DNA of 64,000 nucleotides, from assembly GCA_903813345.2 (NCBI GenBank), contig CAIIXF020000004.1:7953525-8017524 (forward strand), in the 5' to 3' direction. This document shows, piece after piece, positions 1 to 10,661 of the stretch. The translations under genes and the position numbers were made by a program. The stretch's first letter is position 1; every line of letters starts with the position of its first letter. Under the pieces are notes generated by a model, which saw only the letters and a program-made list of their open reading frames with translations, did not search any database and was not told the DNA's origin. Origin of the DNA: Owenia fusiformis (taxonomy: Eukaryota; Annelida; Polychaeta; Sabellida; Oweniidae).

Positions 1-446
1 TGTGCCCAATATATCGCTCTAAATAATGCAATCTTTGAAAATGTGATATCATTCGTAGAAAAAGAAAAAAATGAACAAAACTGAATTGAAAAGTGATCTA
101 TTTTCCTTTTTATGACTGCCATTTTTGTTTCAGACAATTTTCTAAAATTTCGAAGATTGTATCAGGGTACATTTTCTGAAAAAATCAAAAGATTCTGTTC
201 AGTGACCTTTCCTGAGGGCTACTTTTAGCTATTATTCAGTCACATTTTCAGTGGGCTGAAAAAGTTATTTCTTCATGTTTAAGGTCATTCTGACCATGGA
301 CATTGTGATCCTGGTCATGTAAATGATATGTGGAACTATTTGAATTGACTGGAGATCAAAACAGAACTCTGTTATCTTTGTTCAAAAAATGTCAATTTTT
401 TGTCACTTCCTGTTTTGTCATTTTCAGTTAAGTACCACTGCACCTA

Positions 447-780
447 AGGTTCAGCTGGAAAGTAACAGTTTGGTAAAAAATTGCTATACCTGCACATGTT
501 ATTTTCTAGTACAAAATTAAGTATGAAGGCATGTGTATATTTCCTTGCTTCTTTTCTGGAAAGTATCATTACATTGTCTCCTTCTAGTAAACCTGGAAAC
601 AGGTCAATGGTAGCTCCTGTGTTGTCTGGAAACTTTGAAAAAAAATTGGAAAAATAAAAAGTATGAAATATCAGAATTTCCTGGAGTTCCCATTGACCTC
701 TTAACAGATATACTAAAAGAAGACAATGTTATGATACTTTCCTAAAAAAAGCAAGGAAATTAACACATGCCTTCATACTT
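447..780. mobile_element. foldback MITE copy 1, right end broken
   Basis: Preceded by TA, it starts AGGTTCAGCTGGAAAG and aligns along its length with the complete element at 52834-53236. The right terminal inverted repeat is cut near 'gccttcatactt', close to the retroelement tail at about 805. Bases 1-446 before it hold no gene that I can support. Confidence 0.7.
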
Positions 781-804
781 CATACTTTAGACAACAAAGA
801 AACA

Positions 805-2480
805 ATAGAACTACAATATTTCAATTTCAATTTTCAATTTTATTCTTTAATAATACATATATGGTTTACATAATTACACATAGTAGGTGGCATCATTTTC
901 AGACGCTTATACCCACACATACGAGAACGGAATATGGTGTACAAAAATTTAACATAAGAATCAACTCAATCTTGATCAGTGGTATTGTCAAATTATAGCG
1001 ACACTATAGTTATTCATTTGCAAGTGAGTGGAAACTGGATATCTCAGATAATGTAAATAGATATGTGAATATATTAAGACATAAATGTATATGCACATTA
1101 AGACAAATACTCAAACAAAATATGTGACATAAACTAATAACTGATATCAATAGCCAGTAAATATATACAGAATATTGATAATGCACCAAACTGTAAACAG
1201 TTAATGTCATACAAGACTTGTATGTAGATGAAGGAGTTATTGTAGCTATCATAGCACAATGGCAGAAATTACATTTATATGGTACATAAATGTAGTGTGA
1301 AGTGAGGTTATTCCAGTCATAGTTTTTTTTGTTTTAGTAACATTTTCGACCGTACCGTGATATTAATAAGAATTCAATTAGCCAATTAATCTAGTTGGTT
1401 CTACTGTTAATAAGTTGTTGATAGATTTCATGGGGATTAGAATTAATGTCCACTTCAGTACGGTGACATCTGTTGTCAAACCCTTGAAAAGAACAGAAAA
1501 CTTTCCCATTAAACATCCAACAGTCTTTCACAAAATCCATATTCCTAACTGTTTTCATCAGCTTGACATTCTTTCCAGTGGCATCCTCATGGATAGCAAT
1601 ACCTGTTTTGACAAGTTTCTTCCTGTTTTTTATCATACGGTGCCTAGGCTCATTAGTGTTGAACTTTGCAATCAGTGCCCTCTTTCTACCTGGTACTTTA
1701 AGTCCAACTCTATGCGCAATATCAATATCTGATTTGGAAATATTAGCTTCAATTCGCTCGGCAACTTCAAGAACTAATGATATACAATCTTCATTTTCCG
1801 TTTCCTCGATTCCACTAATCTTAATGTTACTTTTCCGAGAATATTGTTCATTTTTATTTGATTCTGCTTCAACTTCTGCCAAACGTTTATTCAAACCAAT
1901 AATTTCGTCATTGGCCTGAATAAGATCAGATTCGAAAGAATCATTGATGTATTTTAGTTGTTGTATTGATGTTTCAGCATTTGATAGTCTTTGATTATAT
2001 GCTGCCATAGAGCTGTTGATTGATTGCGGAATTAATTCATTCAGAGAAGTGTTGATTTGAGATTCTATAGCAGTTACAATTTCACTAATATTTGAGCTTG
2101 AGATTTGGGAAGTACATTCATTGTCTTGTGGTAGCGATGAATCTGCGCGAAATGGTGTTGAGATCGGATGGGAACAAGGTTGGTGTGGGGATTCTGAGAC
2201 CGAGTGGAAACTTCCCGACATATAGTCGATGGTTGGAACGGTGAATGTCATATTGGCTGATGAGGCTGTTGATGATATAACACTAGTTGTAATGACTGAT
2301 AAAAAGGTGGAAGACATAACAGGTAGACAGGGTTGAGACAGTCCTTCTTGATCTGCTGGTTTTGTTATTGTTGTTGCATACTGGGTAATAGGTGCTTGTG
2401 TTAAATGTGACATGGTATTATATGTGTTTGATTGCACCCAAAACACTATATCCTATTTGAGTGAAGTCAGTCTGGTAAAG
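805..2480 (-). mobile_element. non-LTR element carrying only ORF1 (HAL1-like layout)
   Basis: On the minus strand: short 5' leader, ORF1 (2446-1391), about 570 bp of 3' UTR, and a 3' end with ATGTAAACCATAT and a short A/T-rich microsatellite tail near 805-840. The two-ORF LINE at 36511-41989 has a matching motif near its 3' end. No RT is present and none is half-deleted at the edge, so a non-autonomous ORF1-only element is the simplest reading. Boundaries are approximate and no TSD was identified. The tail abuts the broken end of the MITE at 447-780. Confidence 0.55.
1391..2446 (-). CDS. LINE ORF1-like RNA-binding protein (intact ORF1)
   Basis: 351 residues. The N-terminal 130 are Ser/Thr/Pro/Gln-rich. 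A coiled coil follows (SNAETSIQQLKYINDSFESD, then LNKRLAEVEAE). A Transposase_22/L1-ORF1p-like RNA-binding core comes next: YSRKSNIKISGIEE, IDIAHRVG, RALIAKF and a lysine-rich segment MIKNRKKLVKTG. ORF1 proteins form trimeric RNP chaperones for the retrotransposon RNA. No ORF2 follows; the 580 bp downstream on this strand lead to a 3' tail with TTGAAA-type repeats. It is an ORF1-only retroelement or a decayed copy. Confidence 0.75.
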   Translation of the reverse strand: MFWVQSNTYNTMSHLTQAPITQYATTITKPADQEGLSQPCLPVMSSTFLSVITTSVISSTASSANMTFTVPTIDYMSGSFHSVSESPHQPCSHPISTPFRADSSLPQDNECTSQISSSNISEIVTAIESQINTSLNELIPQSINSSMAAYNQRLSNAETSIQQLKYINDSFESDLIQANDEIIGLNKRLAEVEAESNKNEQYSRKSNIKISGIEETENEDCISLVLEVAERIEANISKSDIDIAHRVGLKVPGRKRALIAKFNTNEPRHRMIKNRKKLVKTGIAIHEDATGKNVKLMKTVRNMDFVKDCWMFNGKVFCSFQGFDNRCHRTEVDINSNPHEIYQQLINSRTN

Positions 2481-2847
2481 TCACACTGGTCTATAAATAG
2501 TGAGCTGGCAAATCCAATAAATAGCTGATTATTAGTGTTACTGTATTATGACACAGTCTGGTACATGTGTACTGCTTTTGAACTATGTCATTTATAAATC
2601 CATAACATAATATGTGTATTTTTCTTCTGCAAATATCTTTAAAACCACAAGTAATATTCCTATAATTCACATCTGTCTATCATGCCTATTCATTCATGAA
2701 TCTAGAGGTGTCCATATTTTTGTCGATATAATCCTAAATAATATCCTTCTATTTCACATAATAACAGGAGCAAAATAAGTGTGTCTGAACTCAGTTATAC
2801 TACACTACATATCACAAATATATATATTACAAATATAATATTACAAA

Positions 2848-4287
2848 ATGGTGCATATTTTTAAAATACAAAAAGGGAACATGCAAAAATATGTTTCACT
2901 TCTGGTAGGAATACTTGGTGTTTTTCTGGTAGGAAAAATATACAGCTTTAACACATATGCAATTGCCCTGAAAAAGACTTTCAACTATACACAGACAGAA
3001 GTTGAGACTATAGCGTCAAGTGGAGACTTGGGCCAGTTCTTAATGGTTCCAGCGGGACTTATGTATGATAGGTTTGGACCAAGACCTCCATGTATACTCG
3101 GTCTAATTCTCACTGTACTAGGATTTACGTTATTATGGATGAGTACAATGTTTAATGCATTTTTCGCTGTGAATTCTTGGCTGCAAAACTTCATTTATTT
3201 TGCAACATTATTCGGAACATCATTTCTGTATATAGTAAGTACAGGAGTTAATGTTAAAAACTTTGAAGGAAAACAAAAAGTTTGAGTTCAGGTGGTTCTT
3301 GGTTGCGTATTTGGAATTGCCCCAACAATATTCAGTGCCATCTATCAAGGCTTTTTCGTACAAGGCCACATAAAAGATGCAGAGAATCAAAAATATGGAG
3401 ATTTTATGCTATTCCTAGCAGTGCTGTCCGTGATCATTTATTTGTTAGCCATTGCGCTGCTGAAGGAAATTCCAATGAATGAAACATTTCAAATAGATGG
3501 AGCTAAATTAAATGAGCTGTTCAAAACTTTAGAAGAAGAAAGAGACGTGCGAGAAGCTGATGAAAACATGAATACCGAGCACTTCAATGAAAAGACAGAA
3601 TTGATGTCAAATGCGAATTGCAAAGACAACACTGCTGGTCCACCTGATCTGAATATATGGCAAATGATACAAACATTGCAATTTTATTACCTCTTTCTGA
3701 TAATTATTATTATAGGTGGAACTGGCGTAACGTTAATTAATAATATCACCATAATTTTGAAATCTGTCCATCGGGAATATGACATCACAGTTTTCACAAT
3801 CTGTCTTCCAATATTTTGTACATTAGGAAAAATTGTTATCACATTTACGACTAATTATATCCTCCGAAAATGGGATAATATTCCTAGATCAGTGTATCTA
3901 CTTCCGTGTGTACTGTTAATGTGCATGGGTCTGATTGCATTAATTTTCTCCAATCAGATGTTCTTTGGATTATTAAGTGGTACATTTTTTATGAGTCTTT
4001 CATTTGGGGCACTTTTTATACAACTACAATGTGTCGCTATTGAACTATTTGGTATAAAATATTTTGCACAGAACTATGCAGTCTTTTTCTCGGCACAAAT
4101 CATTGGTATGTTTGGCTTTCAAGAATTGTTTGGATTTAGCTATCAACTTAACAGCCTGCCAGGATCAAATGAGTGCTATGGTGAATATTGCTCAAAGTGG
4201 ACATTTGTTTTGCAAGCAATTTTATGTTTTTGTGCATTGTTCTTAAACATTTGTCTCATCAAAAGAAAAGAATCACAGGAAGTTTGA
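2848..4287 (+). CDS. nodulin-like MFS transporter, one in-frame TGA
   Basis: A 480-codon reading frame that stays in one frame throughout but carries a TGA at 3283-3285 (codon 146). Hydrophobic segments fit a 12-helix major facilitator. The N-terminal half has IASSGDLGQF and DRFGPRP (codons 74-80), and NVKNF before the stop. The second half has GGTGVTLINN (codons 290-299). These are hallmarks of the nodulin-like/NFD4 MFS family, plasma- or organelle-membrane transporters of uncertain substrate. There are no introns, and Met12 is an alternative start. Apart from the TGA no lesion is visible, so it is a very young pseudogene, an allele with a null mutation, a readthrough gene or a sequencing error. 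It lies upstream of the first recognised MED12 exon, probably inside a MED12 intron. Confidence 0.75.
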
Positions 4288-6480
4288 TTCCATATTCCAG
4301 CTTTTGATATGCAGTAAAACCTGTGTATAGTTTTTTGCCGAGAAAAACAGTTGGTAGATGTTCATTACAGCAAGGATTTGATTTCGCAGCATGTTGCCGT
4401 ATTATATAAACACCCTTGGTATACACAGCTAACGAAAATTGACCGGTACGGGTCAAAAGCTGGACCGGTACGGGTTAACGGTTTTATTTGAATTTAAAAC
4501 AGCCATAACTTGCTCAATATTGACTTCCTAGTGTCTAACTTGAAATATATGATGCCTCCCGATGCTTTTAAGTACCCCAATTTTTTACAGATTTTTAAAC
4601 GGACCAAAGCTCTCTTAATGCGCATTTATGCTATTTTCTCTCGAGAACGACTGTCTCATTTTCAGATAACTTTTATTTAGTACTTCTAACATATAAGATC
4701 TATTTTTCCCCATCAAGGTATGATGTAAATGACATGCTATTTACATCTTGTGAGTTTCAATGACTCGCGTTTGATTTTATAAAAAATGCCAAACTTTGTG
4801 ACAAAGAATTTCATCCTGCTTGCAGCGAGAAGATGGACCGGTTCGGGGCAATAGCATGAACATAATTTAGGAATCTTTATACATGTGTGTTATTACCATT
4901 GAAACATATTACTCACACACTCGCTCAAATATAAAACAAAGTTTGATTTGCTTTAATATTGAACCAATGAAAAAATAACTCACATAGAAAAAGCATTTGA
5001 AGTTCAGAGATCATTAGACATGCATGCACATGATAAACAAAGTGCATGTTTTTAACACTTGTAACACTTCTATAAAAATGAATGTATCATGTTATACAAC
5101 AATTTTGCCATCTTTCAATGACACTGATAAAAACTTGATATATAAAGCTTGACAGATTGAAAAATTTTTTTGATTAGTTATTGTAAGCTTTGATGTGGTC
5201 CGTTAGAGCTGTTGATGGTGTCAAATGAAAGATAGGGTTCTTATCAGTACATTGGACATTCTATAGAATTCAAATAAAAGTCTTTATTTTGCCCAAAAAC
5301 ATTGAAAATACGCAAAGTGGGCCTTTAATTATAGATTTTAACTCATCACTTTAAGGCTATCATGAATGTGATTAAAGTATTAAAGCTTTTTGAGACATGT
5401 ATACAACAGTATTGTGTACAGAAATGGCTCGATTGTACCAGTAAGTGAATTTACCTATTATCGTCCAACCATTTTTTCGAATAAATTATATTTTTTCTTG
5501 ATTTTTGTTACTCAAGTTGGCAGAGTCTTTCATGAAAATCCAGGGTTTGCATTTATCAATGTGCGTCTTTTAGAGAGAATATGGTAGTATATAGTATACA
5601 TGCATTAATACTGAGGTGAAGGCTGTATATTTCTTTTATTGCCAAAAGTGTCAGAGCATAACCCATTAGTCTATGTACAAACTAAAAAACTAAAAACTAA
5701 CTAACTACAAACTATGAGAATAGTAGTAGTATGTATAAAATTAACTCTAAAATAAAACTATAAAAAGGAAGTACTTAAGTGACTCCAAGCCTATTGCTTT
5801 TTATGTTTCTTATATATCCAAACAAAATAAACAACTTACATTACTCCTAATGTTTCATTTACTTGTTGAACCATGATCAATATAGATAATATAAATTGAC
5901 ATTTCAATTTCTCAATTAGTGGGCCTTTTTGGGCATAACTTGGCCTTTTTGGGCCTTATTAGGCCAAATTATCAATAAATGTGTTTAAATTTTCAAAATG
6001 TGGGCCTAATTTGGGATTTAGGGGCCCAAATTTTTTTTCTGATTTCAGATGTGGGCCCCTTGTTAGCTTCTTGATTCCCACTGTATTTCTACCACAATCA
6101 TGCATGCTCTTGTATGTCTGGTGCATTTTAACCAAGCAATGTTGAGATAGATTTGATAAAACTGCCTTATTTTGATCATGGCTTGATATGTCTTATACAG
6201 GGTCAGTGTGTGTTGATAGCATTAAGCCTCAGTCACATTTGCTTTACAGCAGCCGTACGACTGCCATAGCTTCACAAAATCGATATAGAAAATCTACATG
6301 GTGCTGCTTAATTCTTATATTTTATGCTGCATATTTCTTTCTATTTTGGGAATTAATATATAAGCGCAATTGCCAACTATTTTGAGAAGCTTTGGTCGTG
6401 GTATGGTTGCCATAGATCATTACATTACTAGTATCCCGAACATGTTGTCATTTCAATGCTTAATATTACAGTAGCTTTTT
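4288..6480. other. non-coding, AT-rich
   Basis: No gene seen. Repeats include 'gaccggtacggg' twice at 4441-4475 and a related form at 4833. At 5921-6065 is a block of 'gggcctttttgg' and 'ggggcccaaattttt' motifs, with a second direct copy at about 22195-22345. A motif at 4313 (GCAGTAAAACCTGTGT) resembles pogo/Tigger ends elsewhere in the window. Confidence 0.5.
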
Positions 6481-6623
6481 ATGTCACAACCAAAAAGTGG
6501 TGACATATTGTTATGGTCTCCGTTTTTTATGTCTCAACCAAAAAGTGGTGACATATTGTTATGGTCTCCGTTTTTTTATGTCACAACCAAAAAGTGGTGA
6601 CATATTGTTATGGTCTCCGTTTT
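6481..6623. repeat. tandem repeat, about 48 bp x 3
   Basis: Units begin at 6481, 6529 and 6578 with ATGTCACAACC or ATGTCTCAACC and end 'ttatggtctccgtttttt'. Each unit has a small internal inverted repeat (atgtcac...gtggtgacat). Just downstream, 6650-6705 (gtaacaaatggtggtgacat) recurs at 49690-49745, so this is probably the end of a dispersed element. Confidence 0.75.
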
Positions 6624-7620
6624 TAGTGACAGCGGTTGGCGATCATTGGTGGTGTCTGTAACAAATGGTGGTGACATTTTGCATTTTAATGCCTTGTTAA
6701 ATATATACAAATGCTTGTACAAATAGAGTCAAATATTTCAGGATGAAAGTACATCTAAATGCTTCTGCCATTCTACCAACCTAAAATCCTGAGTTATTCA
6801 AATCATTCTCCAATCATTCGCTAAATCCATGAAAACTTAATCTGTATATCTTAATCTGTATACTTAATCTGTAAATGTAGTAATCAGACTGATATAGATT
6901 TAGATAATCCAGATATTTGTCATGTCTGCTCCAACCGCACTAAGAAAAGTTTTGTAGATTAAACGTACGAGGTCAAGTAATTTCCTATGAATCGATCAAT
7001 TTACAAATCATATAGATTTGCTTATTCAAGATAAACACAGAAAATGGATTTAATGTACCTATGTAAACATCATCATGGACTTAAAATGGATCAAAATGGA
7101 TTAAAACCTAAAGGAAATGAATACCTAGTATGTAAAAGCCCAGAAAACCCCGAATTTCGGAAAAATTACTCTCAATTTTTCAAATTTTAAGTTGAGAAGT
7201 ATGCAATACTATAGCCCCGTTCTTCTCCATCTTCTTGTAAAACTTGCTTTGCCTTAGCTTTGTTTATTCTAGTATACTGCCATTTTGAAACAACCTATGT
7301 ATGCAGTGATCTCCCCATGTCACTTTTTACCACCCCCCCCCCCATACTTGAAACCAAATGCCATCCAGTTGGCAGCCTGCACTTCAACTTCTGATTTGAA
7401 AAATAAGTGAAGTAAGCAGCCACCTGGAGATATCGTGAGCGAGTGCCGATTTTTTTAGGCTTGAAAAATTGCACCCAGTTGAAAATTTTTTTTGGGAGAA
7501 CACTGGTATGTATGTTGATTAACCATTCCATATTATGTAGACAAACAAGAGAGCATGGCATTTCTACATAACATAGGGTGGAAATTTAATATTGTAACAT
7601 CGGGATCCATGTATCTTTAG

Positions 7621-7811
7621 CAGGCCTGTAGCCAGGGGTCCGATGAACCCCCCCCCCCTGGCCAAAAAATCTTTCAAAATCATGCAGTTTTTCACCTTTC
7701 AGAGCACTTTTTAAGTGATTTTGGCCATTTTTGGACCACATTGTCTCAAGTGAACCCCCCTGGAATTTTTCAAAAAGTGACCCCCCTTGGCAAATCCTGG
7801 CTATGGGCCTG
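7621..7811. mobile_element. short TIR element, 191 bp
   Basis: Left end CAGGCCTGTAGCCAGG and right end CCTGGCTATGGGCCTG are inverted repeats with two mismatches. C-rich runs lie inside both ends. Flanks 'ctttag' and 'cttagt' hint at an imperfect target duplication. Probably a hAT-like MITE; a related end (CAGGCCCGTTGCCACC) starts at 13364. The long ORF across it is a repeat translation. Confidence 0.6.
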
Positions 7812-7856
7812 CTTAGTATGTATATATAGAGGCCTGCAATACTTGTATTTCCAATT

Positions 7857-7899
7857 ATACAAGGGCCGATCAAAAACTTTTTGATGGGCCCTTGTATAT
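7857..7899. repeat. 43-bp near-perfect palindrome
   Basis: Reads TATACAAGGGCC, a centre around 'gatcaaaaactttttgat', then GGGCCCTTGTATA. Only one position breaks the symmetry. It would form a strong cruciform or RNA hairpin; no associated gene was identified. Confidence 0.7.
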
Positions 7900-8454
7900 A
7901 AGATGTCCATGAAGTCTTTTGATACACAGACGTTGTATTATAGTTGTAAATAAACTTATGGACACCATGTATTATATGTACAGTACATATTGAGTAAAGG
8001 GAGCAACTCAGGGTAAGCGACTGAAGTAGTGCTACTCAGTTTGTGTTACTCAAGCTGTGTCTCTTGAGTACTGCTACTCTATATGCACTACTCGAGGTAT
8101 GCCACTCAAGTTGTGATGCTAAATATATTTTTACTCAATATATACCATTCATGTAGTCCAAACTCAAATTGTAACATACAATAAAACCTGTGTACTGTTT
8201 ATAGAATGCCCCCAATACTTGCCGGAATTGTTCCTTGAGACATGTTCTTCTGTGCAGGTTTTGATGTATGCGAAATGAATCATAAACAGCATTAGCTTTT
8301 GCTTGTATAATGTGGAGTTGTTTGTTTGTTTGTGTGTTTAGTAAACCAAGTGTTGTATCTTCCCTGCCTAAGTATAACCAGCAGTAAGTATTAAACAACC
8401 CATTTGCTTTAAGCAGTTTCATCCGTCTGCAGTGGGTTGTTATTTTGTACGATT

Positions 8455-8995
8455 TCTCTCAAAGATTTGAATGAAGTGTCTGATTTTCTTAGTTATTCAA
8501 GAAATTGTAAGCATTGGCTTTACTTCCATTCATGTCTATTATATACCTTATCGGACTCCTTTTCTTAACAACGTGGTAATAAATTCAAAAGATATGATTC
8601 TGATTTTCTTACTATATTCTCCACTTGACTATCTCCTTAAATGGGTCCAAAATTCTCAAAACATTTTAACAATTTGACCAAAATTAGTTAAATATGCCAT
8701 TCATGCATTTTCTCAAATTCAATTGATCAACCTATTTTGAAAATTCCACGATTGTAGTAGGTGCAGGCACATATTCCAATAGTGCTGGAGAGATTGTTAT
8801 TCCTCCCTCCCCGTTAAATCTTCAACATTACTATGGAGAAATATTAAGTATAAGGGGAAGACTACAATTTGTACAATTGAGATAATAATATAATCCACCC
8901 TGTATCTTATACTACCCACTCTTAAATCTATCACTACCTATTTAAATAATTACTTGATAAAATCAGACACTTCAAATCTTAGAGATTTTAATAAG
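8455..8995. mobile_element. foldback element, about 540 bp
   Basis: The left arm, 'agatttgaatgaagtgtctg' then attttcttag, is inverted at the right end as 'aatcagacacttcaaatctt'. No transposase. Bases 7900-8454 hold low-complexity ACTCAAG-type sequence and another 'aataaaacctgtgta' motif at 8180, but no gene. Confidence 0.55.
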
Positions 8996-9000
8996 TTTTG

Positions 9001-9150
9001 AGTCATCTGAGTTCTGAAAGCTGATTGGATGACTCAGGAATCATGTGCCCAATGAGTTTTGAAAGCTGAAAGCTGATTGGATGAATTGTGAATCATTTGA
9101 CCAAAGAGTTCTGAAAGCTGAAAGCTGATTGGGTAACTCAGAAAAAGACC
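9001..9150. repeat. short tandem repeat x 3
   Basis: Three degenerate units of about 50-60 bp share 'gagttctgaaagctgattgg'. No gene lies between here and 10293; that stretch is AT-rich with a 'ccaccctgta' motif near 9923 resembling the Tc1-type ends. Confidence 0.6.
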
Positions 9151-10293
9151 GAATTAGCATGTACAAATATTTGGATGCTCTAGTATTCAATTCATTTGAA
9201 TACTTCAGCAATACATTCTGTGGTGGATTTATTTTGGAATCTATGCAAGTTATTTTTTCTGAGATAAATCTGATATCCCCAGAGTCTTGAATAAGTGTTT
9301 TCTTTTAGGTTATTTCCCATAGTAATTTGGTACTTATTTTAATTTTCTTTTCACAAAAATTATGTTATATTTATGTTACAAGAGATTGATTTTGGTTGAC
9401 ATATTTTATTTAGATTAATGACACATTTAGTTAAGGTAAATAAAGACACAAATTAAATAATTAAATATGTAGACCTACTCTTTATTTTCTGCCAGTTAAA
9501 TAACTGTTTATACTTAGAATAAGTCTTAACCCACTATAGTGTTAAGGTTTTCCCAATAACCCGAAGAGGATGATTCTCTTAAAATGATGTATGACATTAC
9601 ATACTATATAAATATTGAGTAGATTTTCATGTAGATGAGCTGTCATTATTTCTTGACACCATGTACATATTTACAATGATGAAAACAAATTTTATCTCAT
9701 TTTCATGTGATTTTTATTACATCGGGGACTGAAAGGCAACATTTTAATTCTGGTCAGATTTTCTCCTCATAATATGAAACAAATAAAGATTAGAATAATA
9801 TTCTGTTGCTACTTTCAGCCAGGCTGGGACAAAATAACAATGTTTTATTTCTCTAGAAGTAACTTACAGAAGTGTCCACCCTTGTTTGTTGAATTTGGAT
9901 AAAGATTGGAGATATATTATATCCCACCCTGTATTTGTAGATCACATGTCTGTGAACAATTTAAAAGTGCCATTCGTTTAAACCAATGCTCATGAAATTC
10001 TACGGGGTGTCCTGCCCATAATTCACACCATTATCAGTCCTGTGGTACCTATGCTTGTCTCAATTTGTAGAATGGGACTTTATTAACAGAATGGTGCTTT
10101 TTGAAGTTAAGTTTTTGCGAAACACAAAACAAAAACAAAAACTATTACATTGTACTTTATTGATGTTTGATCTGGCCTTTTAGATAACCTTATACAACAT
10201 TCTTCAATTTGAAGGGCTAAATAATGATAAGATTCGAAATATTGTACCAAATCATCTGAATACAAAATTAAACGTTATTTTGTATAATTTCAG

Positions 10294-10661
10294 ACAAATG
10301 ACGACGACGAGTGCTAACCAGTCTCTGCCAAGCCCCCTCCTTACTGTATTAGCCGAATACAATAATTGTAGTCAACACAGAGGGCTAATTCTTCTCCTTA
10401 GCTCCGCCCTACAGTGTATAACGCTAAAATGCCCCACAGCCATGGTATGGAACTACTTAGGAGAAGGAAAAAGTTCGAGTCCATTTTGCGGGTCACCATT
10501 AGATATGTTACCGTGTGCGCCATCTAGTTTACCAATGCCCCCTGGGATTGAGAATGCCCATATAAGGCAAGGGATTAGAGCAGCAGAGCAGTTGATTTGT
10601 CAGAGGAGTCAGGCGGTTGAAGCTCGATGGTCTTCTGATAAATGTCAACAGTCTACTGCAG
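10294..10661 (+). CDS. MED12: MED12 exon a
   Basis: Acceptor at 10291-10293 (tttCAG) and donor GTAGGT at 10662. It encodes [20 protein letters not shown], then the [15 protein letters not shown] segment and [20 protein letters not shown]. It begins with the last base of a codon and ends in phase 1. A tandem array starts directly at its donor. No upstream MED12 exon was recognised. Confidence 0.9.

Noticed and set aside
3283-3285. TGA as a selenocysteine codon in the MFS gene
   Set aside because: No SECIS-like hairpin was identified and no selenoprotein is known in this family; the position is not a redox site.
3276-3291. Tiny GT...AG intron removing the TGA
   Set aside because: The only GT-AG span would be 12 nt, far below any spliceosomal intron.
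7295-7927. Minus-strand ORFs with 'PIARICQGGSLFEKFQGGS'
   Set aside because: The frame translates a small TIR element with C-runs; no conserved protein.
8135-8422. 95-residue minus-strand ORF
   Set aside because: No recognisable domain, ends in a repeat motif (tacacaggttttattgta); no splice or promoter support.
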